From positions 46,056,614 to 46,120,613 of the forward strand of contig NC_012870.2 in assembly GCF_000003195.3 (NCBI RefSeq): a DNA stretch of 64,000 nucleotides, written 5' to 3'. Numbering within the stretch: position 1 is the stretch's first letter; each line of letters opens with the position of its first letter. A program made the position numbers and the translations under genes. Shown here piece after piece: positions 1-10,016 of this stretch. Origin of the DNA: Sorghum bicolor (taxonomy: Eukaryota > Streptophyta > Magnoliopsida > Poales > Poaceae). A model generated the notes under the pieces. The model made no database searches. It had not been told where the DNA came from and saw nothing but the letters and a program-made list of their open reading frames with translations.

Positions 1-1678
1 GACCTACCGGCAGCGCCTTCTTTCCTGGTACGACACCATGGAATCCGCCGGCGCTTGGTTGGAGCTGCGCCCTGTTGATGCCGAGAAGGTCGAGGGTCTC
101 GAGGTAGATGATGTTTAGGCTGCTGCCGCCGTCCATCAGCACCTTCGAGAGCCTCGCGTTAACGATGATGGGGTCGACGACGAGCGGGTAGACGCCAGGG
201 GCGACTACCTTGTCGGGGTGGTCGTCTCGATCGAAGGTGATGCGGGTGTTTGACCAGTTGAGGTACTGGGGCACCGCCATCATCGCCGCAAAGACCTCGT
301 GGCGCTCCCTCTTGCGCTGCCTTGCGGTTAGCTGCGTCGAGGGTCCACCGTAGATCATGTAGCAGTCATGGACGGCTGGGAAACCTTCGTCATCTTTGTC
401 GTCCCCATTGTCGCCGTTCTTCTCTTTCTTCGGGTCGTCCTTCTTGAACCCCAGGCCATCGAAGTGCTTTTTCAGCATACGGCAGTCCTCGAGCTTGTGG
501 TTTGCCCCTCCCTTATGGTAAGGGCAGGGCTCCTTTAACATTTTGTCGAAGATAGCCTCCTCTAGGGGTCCTCGAGGCCTTTTGCGCTCCATGGCGGCGA
601 CGAGATCGTCGTCGAGGGCTTCCCGCTGGAATGGTCGAGCTTTCTTCTTCTTCTTGTTCTTCTTGGGTCCCCGACTGGGGCCCTCATCGTCATTGGGAGG
701 CGACTTGCCCTTCCCTCCTTCGCAGCTGAAGAAGGCACCGACCGCTTCTTCCCCTGCAGCGTAGTTTTCCACCACATCCATCAGCTTGTCGACGGTCTGA
801 GGACGATTCTGGCCAAACTCCCGCACTAAATCTCGACTCGTGGTGCCCAAGACGAAGGCCAGGATGATGTCGTGGTCTGGGATGTGCAGCAGCTCGGTGC
901 GTTGCTTCGAGAAGCGTCGAGCATACTCTCGGAGAGTTTCTCCTGACTTCTGCTTGCACTTGCTGAGGTCCCACGAGTTGTCGGGCCGTATGTAGGTTCC
1001 TTTGAAGTTACCCTTGAATACCCTGACCAAATCGACCCAATCGTGGATTTGGTAGGCCGGGAGCTCCTCGAGCCATCTGCGGGCGGTATCGGAGAGAAAA
1101 AGTGGCAGCTGTCGGATGATGACTCGATCGTCTCCTCGAGCGCCTCCCAACTGACAGGCTAGCCTGAAGTCTGCCAGCCACAGCTCTAGCTTGGTCTCGC
1201 CGTTGTATTTAGCGATGCTGGTCGGGGGTCGAAACGGGCTGGGCAGCGGCGTGCTGCGGATTGCTCTGCTGAACACCCGAGGGCCCGGTGGTTCCGGAGC
1301 CATCCGGTCCTCGTCGCTGTCGTATCTCCCACCGCGGTGGGCGCTGTAACCGCGCTCTTCTGCGTCCCCATATCGACGGCGACGATTCTCATCGATGTCG
1401 CGTCGTGCGTCGTGTCGCCGTTGGTTGTCGACAGGGTGGTGGAGGATGAGTGATGTCTTTTTCCCTCGAGGGGGTGGCTGCTGATGGACTGACACCTCCT
1501 TTTCGTTCTGGGCCGGCTCATCACGCTTTTCTGTGGCTGCTTCTCGACGTCGAGAGGCCGAGCTTTCGGCCTGCTGAACTGCCGCTACTTGGAGCAGAGT
1601 CTGCACCTCGTCTCGAATGCGTCGTGCTTGAGAGTTCGACGGTTCGGGCATATTGCATAGCAGCATTGTTGCCGCCAT
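1..1678 (-). CDS. Ty3/gypsy gag-protease polyprotein, partial
   Basis: An open frame runs on the minus strand from an ATG at 1678 past the left window edge. It begins with a charged, low-complexity N-terminal part. A retrotransposon gag core follows, containing the motif RRWLEELP around 1060-1090 and a stretch on lysine/arginine-rich sequence near 640. Close to the edge (about 100-170) lies a retropepsin active site reading MDGGSSLNII. Reverse transcriptase and integrase are expected outside the window. Gag forms the virus-like particle and the protease matures it. The 5' LTR at 2790-3830 and a primer site at 2770-2787 lie upstream in the right order. The GC-rich, XhoI-site-rich composition (many CTCGAG) differs from the AT-richer neighbours. 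The family resembles the Tat-type RIRE2 group, which is an inference from motif style. Confidence 0.8.
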   Translation of the reverse strand, partial: MAATMLLCNMPEPSNSQARRIRDEVQTLLQVAAVQQAESSASRRREAATEKRDEPAQNEKEVSVHQQPPPRGKKTSLILHHPVDNQRRHDARRDIDENRRRRYGDAEERGYSAHRGGRYDSDEDRMAPEPPGPRVFSRAIRSTPLPSPFRPPTSIAKYNGETKLELWLADFRLACQLGGARGDDRVIIRQLPLFLSDTARRWLEELPAYQIHDWVDLVRVFKGNFKGTYIRPDNSWDLSKCKQKSGETLREYARRFSKQRTELLHIPDHDIILAFVLGTTSRDLVREFGQNRPQTVDKLMDVVENYAAGEEAVGAFFSCEGGKGKSPPNDDEGPSRGPKKNKKKKKARPFQREALDDDLVAAMERKRPRGPLEEAIFDKMLKEPCPYHKGGANHKLEDCRMLKKHFDGLGFKKDDPKKEKNGDNGDDKDDEGFPAVHDCYMIYGGPSTQLTARQRKRERHEVFAAMMAVPQYLNWSNTRITFDRDDHPDKVVAPGVYPLVVDPIIVNARLSKVLMDGGSSLNIIYLETLDLLGINRAQLQPSAGGFHGVVPGKKALPVG

Positions 1679-1684
1679 GACGTT

Positions 1685-2788
1685 CTAGCCTGCTCGAGGG
1701 AAACGGCTGACGGGCTGCTCTGGTTCCCTGTCTCCGACGATCTGCCGATGTACCTCTCGAGCCCGTCTGCGGACACTTCCACCATGCGGGTACGGCTGGT
1801 CCTCCTCGAGGATCTGTTCAAGCAGGACAAGGCGCTCGCGGTCTTCGTCGAGCTTTGCTTTGAGCTCCCGTAGTTGCGCAAGTTGCGCGGCTCTGCCTTC
1901 TTGTGGAGGGGGGTCGACCTGACCGTCATTCCCAGGCGTCCTGGGGTCCTCTCTTGCTGCAGGGGCTCGACCTCCTGCAACAGCGTCTTGTGTCTCATCG
2001 GTAGTTTCCACCGCCCCGTCCACGTGGAAGCATTCCCTAGTAGGGTCGTAGCTGTCGGACTCAGAGCCGGAGTCTGGCTCGGCGGCGTAGAAGCATCCAC
2101 GTCCTTCCTCCAGCAGCCGTTGTCTGAGGGAGGTAATCGTGTATCGCCCAGGTCCTAGGCGGCGGAGGCCTCGTACCTGCGAGAAGTCTGGCAGCTCGGA
2201 CGTCTGTGGCCGTGCTCCATCGTCGCGTGGGAGGACCATTGGTCTCTCCACGTACGTCTGGGCGTTTGGACATATTGTCCTGGCGAGCGATGCTGCGGCG
2301 TTGTCCAGACCGAACGGCAGCGCTCTTCTTGGGGCGAACAGCCCGTGTGGAAGTAGTGTCGTGGCAGGCGAGAGTGCGCAATGCGTGCCGTCTCCAGTCG
2401 TGGTCGTGCGATCCTCGTGGCGTTGGGCCGTCATACCCGCGGTTTCGGCGCGCGGGGCTGTCGGCTCCTGTGTCACCTCCCGCATGGCACGAACTAGCGA
2501 TCGTGACGAGGGAGAGGGGTGATGGTGGCGCTGTCCACGCCTCTTCTTTGGCAGGGAGGCGTGGTGGCGAGGCCGTCTCGGAGCTCTCAGTCTTGCTGGT
2601 GCGACGCGGGCTCCTCCCGGTCCTTTGACCGAGAGCAGGATCATGTCATAGCCGAAACCGGTAGACATGAAATCGAGGCTCCCGAACCAAATCACCATGG
2701 AGCGCGGAATCGGCAAAACATGAGTGGCCATCTGGAAAGAGATGGGAAATCGGTAAAAAACACGCAGGGCCCCTACCTGGCGCGCCAA
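1685..2788 (-). CDS. Upstream ORF / gag N-terminal region of the same element
   Basis: An uninterrupted minus-strand frame of up to 367 codons lies between the primer-binding site and the gag-protease frame. It ends at a TAG seven bases before the next ATG. The nominal first codon is a TTG inside the primer site, so the real start is an internal ATG. The protein is acidic to mixed charge with a predicted coiled-coil-like segment around 1790-1880 (LAQLRELKAKLDEDRERLVL). Either this is a separate leader ORF or a gag N-terminus split from gag by a stop codon. No catalytic motif is visible. Confidence 0.55.
   Translation of the reverse strand: MARQVGALRVFYRFPISFQMATHVLPIPRSMVIWFGSLDFMSTGFGYDMILLSVKGPGGARVAPARLRAPRRPRHHASLPKKRRGQRHHHPSPSSRSLVRAMREVTQEPTAPRAETAGMTAQRHEDRTTTTGDGTHCALSPATTLLPHGLFAPRRALPFGLDNAAASLARTICPNAQTYVERPMVLPRDDGARPQTSELPDFSQVRGLRRLGPGRYTITSLRQRLLEEGRGCFYAAEPDSGSESDSYDPTRECFHVDGAVETTDETQDAVAGGRAPAAREDPRTPGNDGQVDPPPQEGRAAQLAQLRELKAKLDEDRERLVLLEQILEEDQPYPHGGSVRRRAREVHRQIVGDREPEQPVSRFPRAG
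2770..2787 (-). promoter_or_regulatory. Primer-binding site
   Basis: The minus strand reads TGGCGCGCCAGGTAGGGG two bases after the LTR end at 2790. This is the layout expected for a tRNA 3'-end primer site of a Ty3/gypsy element and fixes the element orientation as minus. I did not assign the tRNA. Confidence 0.75.
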
Positions 2789-2789
2789 C

Positions 2790-3830
2790 TGTCGGTGTTT
2801 TCCCCTGGGGGGTCACACCAACGAGTAAAACTTGTGTGCGTGCTCTCTTTTCCAGATCGTGGTGCAAAAAGACACAAAGATTTATCCTGGTTCGGGCAAG
2901 AGAAGGCCCTACGTCTAGCGGGGGGGAGTATTTGTATTATTTTGCACCTAAGTGCTTGTACATGGGTGAATACAAGTGTGGTATGAACTGAGGTGGAGTG
3001 AGGTTGCTCTACTACGTATGACTTGTGTTGTCCCTCGTATCCGCTCCCGGACCTCCCCTTTTATAGTTCCAAGGAGAGGCCTAGGGTACATGTATAGGCG
3101 TCAGAGTAGGGGTTGATAGGGATGCGGCGCGCTGACCTACTCGAGGCCTCCGTACCGGCGTGGCCTCGAGCCGTCTTGTCTTGGTACCTTGATGATGATT
3201 ACGCATGCCCCTAAATCCTGCTCCTGTGCGCCGTCCTGAACTAGCCTATCTGTTGCATGCTTGTACGTCGTGGTAGCAGCTATGTCGGAGTGGTTGAAGT
3301 GTTGTCATTCGTCGCCCGATCCTTCCTCAGGAAGGAAGCGTGCCTACTCGAGGGTCGGGCGCCAAGTAACGCCTTATTGGCCAGAGCGATGACTTTGGGT
3401 GTCTCGAGGGGGGTCTTGACCTGACGTTCCGACCCACTCCCTACACCCTGCCACGTTCTGGCTTTTTTGGTGGGGAAGGCTGCAAAAAGAACGACAAGAC
3501 GGGTGCTTGTTCTCTATCACGCTTCCCGTGACTGACGGGTTAGGTGAGAACGCGGCAGGCGCATTAAATTCCCTGACTCTCGCGCCCGCGTCAGGCGGCG
3601 GGCGGCGTCCTTGCGCTCGAGGCCTCCCGATTCGCATGAGCCTGTTTCCGTATTCGACGGTAGCCGGCGCTCGAGCCCTAGTCGATTCGCAGGACGCTCT
3701 TGCCATGTTCGTGGCTACGGCCGTCGAGGATCGTGCGTACAACTGGGCGTCGAGTTGGAGGCCTTGACTTTCGTACAGATGCTCTCGATATGCACATCAG
3801 TTAGGGTACCCCTTACTGATATCCTCGACA
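2790..3830 (-). repeat. 5' LTR of gypsy element 1
   Basis: The LTR is 1041 bp, with terminal inverted ends TGTCG...CGACA. It lies directly against the primer site on one side and against sequence of another retroelement on the other. A minus-strand TATA-type box (CTATAAAAGGGGAGG) is present around 3054-3068, consistent with minus-strand transcription. The next five bases (ACCAC, 3831-3835) should be one copy of the target duplication; the other copy is outside the window. The partner LTR is also outside. Confidence 0.8.
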
Positions 3831-5456
3831 ACCACATACTTTGAGAGAAGGCATACACCATTACTGCCTTGGTAAGGATCCAAAAATACCACAAAAGAGA
3901 GACTAGAGAGAGACATACAAGGAATCTCTGAGTTTTATTTGAAAATCTGCAAAAACTCCAGAGCTATAGTTAATCAAAGAATAGGAGACATGGCGCTTGA
4001 CTAGACTGTTCTATCTTTTAACTACTCAAGATACAAGTGACGGTTGCAAGCCCCATGGTGGAAGGAAAAATGAGTAAGTTTAAATCTTAACAGATTACCC
4101 TAACCCAGAGATGAGATCTTGTTTGAACGCATGTGTACCTTTAAGGCATGAAACCACTGCAGAAACTCTTGAGTCCATCCTTGCTCAGGGACGAGAAAAG
4201 GTTAAGCTTGGGGGAGCTTGTTGACGGTCCTTAATGCTCACATTTAACCGTCAACTAATCATGGAAAAGGACCTATATGCAACCAACATCCAAAATTAGG
4301 GTTTCATCTAACAGAATTCCACGAGTTTTGGTGTTTGTCTATTTTTGCAGGGGGTTATCTGGAAATATGGAGGAAAGGCCTACACGTCGGGTGGTACATA
4401 GAGATATTAACGTGTGCGCCAATTTTCTATAATCTAGAAGACTCCAGAAGCCATGGGAACGAACGGGAGGCCGAGCGGGCCCGGGGACAGGGCGCCCGCC
4501 CTTCCCCTTGGGCGCCCGCCCTGCCCTGGTGACCAATCAGGGTAGGTCTCGCAGATCGTGCTCCACCGTCTTTGAGGATCAAGGAAAACCATGCGATTAA
4601 GGTCGGTTTGATCCGACGGCCCACGTTCATTTGGAAGGGCTATATAAGCAGCCCCCTGGCCCCTGGAGAAAATACCTCTTCTACAGAATCAAAGCTAGGG
4701 TTTCAATTATTCATCCAAGTAGAGATGATCCCTCTAGTTCATCTAGTTCTAGTTCTAGTTCATCTAGTTCTAGTTCTACTTAGTTCTAGTTGTAATCTAG
4801 AAAATAGGGAGAGAGAAGAGGAGAGCGGAGGAGGAGCCAGATCTGTCGGATCTTCCTCAACATTGTACTTTTGCAGCAACTGGTTCGTTCTTCATCGTTC
4901 TCCAAGTTCTTCAATTCATAATTCCTAAGTTCTTTAATTACTTTTACTTACATTCAAGTTATTTATTGGATTCCCGCTTGCATCAAGTGCTCTAGTCTTT
5001 GAAACGCTGGAGTAGTAATTAATAGATTAGACGTGGTGTTTAGTCTTGCAATTACCTGGAATTACACCCAATCATGTGGATTGTTGTGGTAGCCCTAGGG
5101 TATTGACAGCCCTAACGGTCGACGTATTCCACCTCGTTTGGATAGGTGTTTGTAGGACCGTAGTCAGAGCTTCCTAGCCCCCTTCTCATCTCTTTCTGTG
5201 GTTAGTGTTCTGATGTCCCGAAATAAATAATCTTTGAAGTAATTCTTGATTCTTAGATCAACTAGAGAACTCTCAGGAAACTTTCTCTCTTCCCACCAAA
5301 AATAATTATATAGTTATCCTTGGGCGATCTTGAATCTTAATTAGTACACTCACGTTCCCTGTGGAAAATCGATACTCTGGAATACTCCCGGGTGAAAGCT
5401 ACATCGGTATCCGTGCGCTTGGGGATTTTTTCTGTTTGTGTTTAAAACACCCAACA
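3831..5456 (+). mobile_element. Tat/Athila-like element 2, 3' end with 3' LTR
   Basis: The 3' untranslated part (3831-4218) is nearly identical to 35706-36092 and related to 47420-47819. It ends in a polypurine tract AAGCTTGGGGGAGCT (4204-4218). The 3' LTR is 4219-5456 (1238 bp), from TGTTGACGG to ACCCAACA, with a TATATAAG box at 4641-4648 and a CTAGTT-rich block around 4733-4795. The 5' side was cut by element 1, and the rest of element 2 lies off the left edge. Confidence 0.8.
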
Positions 5457-6608
5457 ATAGAGTGGTCAAAGGCCATGAAAATGTGTCTCTAGATATCGAA
5501 GGTGGTGATGGGGAGAAGACCCTAGGTGAAGTAGAGAAGACATTCATATGTTGGAAGAAACGGTACATCATTATTCCTAGGGCGCCGTCACTTCCTCCCC
5601 CTCAACAACAACTAAGCCCTAGGTGCGGATGAATGTGAACACAATTTATTTTCGCTAATTATGTACTGTATTATATTATGGTTGACTCATGTATATACCT
5701 TGTTCGTTTTTTCACATCAGGACCTTCCCCAACCTAAGTCCGTGTATCCATTCACCACATGACCAAAGTGCCGTGGGACACGACGACGAGGACGATTTCA
5801 TACAAGACAAGGCTGCATCCCTAATGTCGGCCGTATCTCCTCCACAACGGACTCCAACACCGTCAGCGGCCAAATCTCCTCCACCACAGCAAGCTCCAAC
5901 CACACCACCGCTGCCTCCTCTAATGCTAACATCGGCTGCCTCATTGGCACCGATTGGTCCATCAAGGAACAAGAGGCCCGCCGGCCCACAAAGATCGGTC
6001 CAACCTGTGCTGAAGAAACAAGCTATGGTCACGAAGATCCTGAAGATGACCAAGCTTTCGTACGAGAAGACTAATGAAGAACTTAAGGCTTCAGTGAAGT
6101 CAGATGTGCAAGCGTTCTTCAAAAAAACCAAAGCTGCCTCACGAGCAAAGCAAGAGAAGCCATTCCTATTATATTCTCACTCAAAGTTGAGGCGAGTGGT
6201 GTAGGCTATGCAAGACGAGAAGCTTGCTGCTAGTAAAAAAACTAGCGCCGCCACTACTAGACTATGAGCATACTATCACAAAAACAATCAAGGCGGACAA
6301 AAGGAAACAGAAGGCTAGGAAAGGTTGCACAGCTTGGCCAACAAGCGAAGCAATCGGTGCCGCCACTAGTGGTTCAGAATCAATATGGTTCCAACATGAA
6401 CTTGCTACAAATGGTGATACCTAACGATGTGAACGTAGATGAACTCACTGAACTCACCCAGTGGATGGGTGCGACTGGGCTCTCTATAGAACAACTTATG
6501 GGTCGGGAGGCTGTTAAAGAAGCCGAAGTTGTTGATGAATGGCGGCGGCAGTATAGATATGGTAGGAGTCTATGCAACCCTGCAAATGTAAAACAACTTC
6601 GTACGTAA
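5438..6608 (+). pseudogene. CACTA-associated ORF, N-terminal and central exons
   Basis: Frames at about 5460-5630, 5725-6203 and 6264-6608 look like consecutive exons of the large second protein of grass CACTA elements. They show an acidic segment, a proline-rich linker (SPPQRTPTPSAAKSPPPQQA), a lysine-rich block and a segment with LTQWMGATGLS. Their order and strand match the Ulp1-like part downstream. The frames are separated by stops or introns that I could not resolve, and the start is lost to the left. It is best regarded as a decayed transposon gene. Confidence 0.5.
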
Positions 6609-6838
6609 ATGTACAAGCTGCACGAGTACTACATGAGTTTCTGTCGACAACATGAACTTGAATAATATATTGGCGTCCAAATCAGAGACCACCACTACTT
6701 CCGTGGAGATGACATCATATGGGTACAGTTTAGTGAAGTACACCAGCTTCTCTATATGGATGCTCTCAACAAATCTCTCATGAGCTGCTACTGTCTGTAA
6801 GTGATTCTTCCTTTTAATCAATAATCTCACTCTAGCAT

Positions 6839-7036
6839 ATGTACGTATTCGTAATTACTATGCTCATGATGTGCAGACACATCATGAGAGAACTCAGACT
6901 AAAACAAGACGATCGAATTGGTTTTATTGATCCATATGTCGTGTACAAGGACACCAAGACTGGCGATCCATTCAATCTAAGGCCTAAGGAAATGGAGAAG
7001 AAGCTCCGGATTATAACCAAAGGCAAAAGGACTTGA
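6839..7036 (+). pseudogene. CACTA-associated ORF, internal exon
   Basis: The exon-like frame contains RIGFIDPYVVYKDTKTGDP, then a lysine-rich end (EKKLRIITKGKRT) and a stop. It lies between the central exons and the Ulp1-like exons and keeps the same strand. The following intron-like stretch holds AT repeats and a MITE. Confidence 0.4.
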
Positions 7037-7080
7037 TACTCTTCCTTTATAATATGGGGTAAAGTGTTGTGTTATATTAT

Positions 7081-7166
7081 GTCTTAGTGAATCCAACATT
7101 AAGATATATATATATATATAATATATGTCTTAGTGAATCCAACATTAAGATATATATATATATATA
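7081..7166. repeat. Tandem duplication with AT tracts
   Basis: The unit GTCTTAGTGAATCCAACATT followed by AAGATATATATATATA occurs twice in a row, separated by a few bases. Confidence 0.8.
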
Positions 7167-7177
7167 TGGAGAGTATA

Positions 7178-7372
7178 CTATGTAGCTAGCTACAATTTAT
7201 ATACTAATTTACGATAATATGTATACATATTTACGATAGTTGGGTTACTATAACACATAGAGATATTTACCGTAATGTTACAGTAAACCACTTAGTAAGG
7301 AGTTACTATAATCTTGCAAATTAATACAGTAATTATCGTACAAAATAAGTTATTTTGTAGCCAGCTACAGAG
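7178..7372. mobile_element. Short inverted-repeat MITE
   Basis: Inverted ends CTATGTAGCTAGCTACA (left) and the complement of TGTAGCCAGCTACAGAG (right) enclose about 160 bp of AT-rich non-coding sequence, with AT dinucleotide runs on both sides. It lies in an intron-like stretch of the CACTA ORF. Family and target duplication are not settled, because the flanks are simple repeat. Confidence 0.45.
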
Positions 7373-7411
7373 TTATATATATATATATATAAGTTGACTC
7401 TACAAACAAAT

Positions 7412-7790
7412 GCAGGGATCACTGGATACTCATTGAGATTAAGATCAAGGACCAATGTATATGTGTGTGGGACTCAATGAGAAAAGAGCTGGCAATGTGC
7501 CAAGACATGATCCAGAGGTACGTTATATCATTCTTTAAATATCGATGCATGCTATTTTACTTTACTATGCTATACCTAATCAACGACCGACTTATTGGGC
7601 AAGGCTTGGGCTTGGTTCATACAAAGATATCGTACGAATCTAAAAGCGCCACTTCCCGCTCCTATTCTACATAGATGGGTGTCCAGGCAGTCGTATGGTA
7701 CCGATTTATGTGGATACTACGTTTGCGAGTACATGTGGTGTACCAAATTTACACCTTCTAAACAGATGCTCAAAGTAAGTAACATGTGTA
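7412..7790 (+). pseudogene. Ulp1-like (C48) cysteine protease domain of CACTA element
   Basis: Two exon-like pieces give the C-terminal part of a Ulp1/SENP-type peptidase. The first is HWILIEIKIKDQCICVWDS at about 7420-7480, where HW is the catalytic histidine context and the strand ends in D. The second is GTDLCGYYVCEYM at about 7697-7736, which carries the catalytic cysteine region preceded by RQ. Such domains are common in grass CACTA proteins; their role in transposition is unknown. The reading frame changes between the pieces, so splicing or decay must be assumed. Confidence 0.6.
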
Positions 7791-8150
7791 TACATTCAAT
7801 TTATATCTTATTTATTTGTTGAAACAAAATAAATCTTATGTATATTAATATCTTTTCCTTTAATTAATGCAAATGGAAGAAGTAGAAATTGAAAGAACAA
7901 GTGTTCGACCACACAATACTCGTCGCAATCCAGGAGATGATCGCAAGTTTCATCAACGATCATGTCATCCCAGAAGACGCCGAATTCCACTATGACCCTA
8001 GGTTGGGATTGAATAGTGCAAACAAAGACGAACACTTGTATGAGCTTTGAGTGGAGGGCAAACCATTGTACAACCTTTAACCGACGGCCGAATACTTGAT
8101 TACTTATATATTATTATAAATGTAATGTGTATGTACGTATATGTATAGAG

Positions 8151-8159
<9 letters not shown>

Positions 8160-8199
<40 letters not shown>
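8160..8199. repeat. (TA)n microsatellite
   Basis: A CT run is followed by about 17 AT units. Confidence 0.9.
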
Positions 8200-8201
<2 letters not shown>

Positions 8202-8539
8202 TACTTTATTTGTGTGCAATAATAACACTCTCGTATAGGTTCATGTATATGGATAATAGTAGCGAAGAATAAATTGGAAAACAATATAATTGAAAACCAA
8301 AATAAAAAATGAACTGAAAAGAAAAAACTTTACCAACCGGGAATAAAATGGCATCAGTTAGTGGCGAGCCCTTTTGTCCCGGTTGGTATTACCAACCGGG
8401 ACTAATGTTCCCCTTTTAGTCGCGGACCTGTGAACCGGGACTAAAGGTGGGACATTTAGTCCCGAAACCTTTGTCCGGGCTCACAGGCTACGACTAAGGC
8501 CTGTTTCAACCAGGACAATAAGCGCTTCGTGCAGCAGTG

Positions 8540-8885
8540 TTAGATATACAACATCAGGTATAAATGGTCTCACATGGCTGGGACACATGATGAACAGGTA
8601 CACAATCTCCTCGCTAGCTCTGCTTTAAGGCATCAGGTGTTTTGTAGATGCATCTACACCCCCTGATCAAACATCCGTGATAAGACAGGATAGATTAGGG
8701 ATACTCCTGGTCAACACAGAGAGCCACCCAGCTTTACGAGAGTTTTTTTTAGTGAGTTTGATATTGCTAACCACGTGTCCCACGCAGAGAGTTGTATGTG
8801 CTTGATTTATTACCATTCTATTTGTTTGGAATTTTATGTCTTAAGTTCGTTTTCGAACATGTACTAACTCTATAGATGGATAATA
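8540..8885. other. Intergenic, no feature recognised
   Basis: This AT-rich stretch lies between the CACTA end and the proposed Helitron start. It contains short LINE/LTR-like words but no frame, TSD or terminal motif I can defend. Confidence 0.5.
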
Positions 8886-9074
8886 TCTATACTAAATATG
8901 TTCACATCATAATAACTGAAGAGGAAAAACATGTTCTGTTTAGTTGAATGAAATTTTACAGTGGAGTTTTAAGGATACATTAGCTTTGTTGTCATCTTAT
9001 TCAACCCTTTTGTTGTACGACATACAATAACTGGTTGACTTTTCTCCCATATGTCAACCTAAATTTTAGTTGGG

Positions 9075-10016
9075 TTGTGCATGATATTATACTGTTCACT
9101 TGTTATGTATGGTGCTGCCTCTTGGCTTGTTAGTATAGAACATACCACGAATCTCCTACAACTAAAAAGAGTAAAAGATGGACACCAGTTTCGTGCGACG
9201 TTCGTCCATCGGGTCTTTCGTCCTGCCTCCTGCGATGAGGAAACCCGCCCGGCTCTCTCTTCCGCAGCAAAAAAAAAAAAGAAAGCGCCCGCTATCTCCT
9301 CCACGAATCCTCCTCGGCGCCGCCTCGACGAATCCTCCTCCACGCAGAGCGCCCACCTCCTCCTCCACGAATCCTCCTCGGCGCCCCCTCGACGAATCCT
9401 CCTCCACGCAGAGCGCCCGCCTCCTCCTCGACGAATCGGCGACCGCCTCCTCGGCGCCCCGCTCCCAGATTTCGGTGCCCGCGCGAACTCCGGTGCGCAT
9501 ATTTCGGTGGCCGCGTCCCGCTGTCCGCGCAGCGACCCGCCGTGGGAATCTCGGCGATCTCCGGTGGCCGAACAACCGGTCCGCACCCGCGCGGACTCTG
9601 GTGGCCACGCTGCCCGCGCACCGCGCACGCCGGTGGCCGCGCCCCTCGCCCCCGCCGCTCACTCGCTACCTGAGCGGCCGCGCCGGTGCCCGCTGCCCGC
9701 GCCGCGTACACCGGTGGCCACTGCTACCCGAGCGAGCCGCGCCCTGGGCCGTAACCCTAGCCGTCACCGGTTGACACAAGGTCGTTGCGGGGCGCGCCGG
9801 CGTTGGCAGGCCATGGCAGACTACAGTGTTGCCATGGCTGGCCCATGCGGTGACGGTGCACCGCCTCTTCCTCTCCCCGCCGGTGGCTACGCTCACCTCC
9901 GCCCTACGCCAGGTGCCCATGCCTCCATCTTTGCACAACTCTTCTCTTTCGTTCTTGCTGTGCGAGATTGGCCACCCAAACCCTGTCTATCTGTATCCCG
10001 ATCTGATCTGATCTAG
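9075..10016 (+). other. GC-rich, repeat-containing ORF region of uncertain meaning
   Basis: A long plus frame (313 codons) and overlapping open frames on both strands arise because the block is about 70% GC. It contains a near-duplicate of the unit CCTCCTCCACGAATCCTCCTCGGCGCC around 9298-9400. Protein composition is A/P/R/S-rich without a known domain. It may be the 5'UTR plus first exon of a captured gene; the region downstream reads as intron. I do not claim a protein. Confidence 0.3.

Larger units (their letters stand above)
5457..8539 (+). mobile_element. CACTA (En/Spm-type) transposon, right part
   Basis: The right end is CAGCAGTG at 8539, so the terminal repeat reads CACTGCTG inward. 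The sub-terminal region (about 8330-8480) contains repeated ACCAACCGGGACTAA-type units on both strands, typical of grass CACTA ends. Upstream are exons of a CACTA-associated protein with a Ulp1-like domain. The left end is missing because the LTR ending at 5456 interrupts it. A 3-bp target duplication would be TTA at 8540-8542, but this cannot be checked without the left end. Confidence 0.7.

Noticed and set aside
1685..2522. Plus-strand ORFs opposite the gag region
   Set aside because: They are shadows of the minus-strand gag frame in GC-rich sequence.
4733..4795. CTAGTT repeats as an independent satellite
   Set aside because: The same run occurs at the same place in every LTR of the family (30165, 36680, 53990), so it is part of the LTR.
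9059..9774. Overlapping long ORFs on both strands in a GC-rich block
   Set aside because: All frames are open because stop codons are rare at this GC content; composition is A/P/R/S low complexity and no domain is seen. Kept only as an uncertain region.
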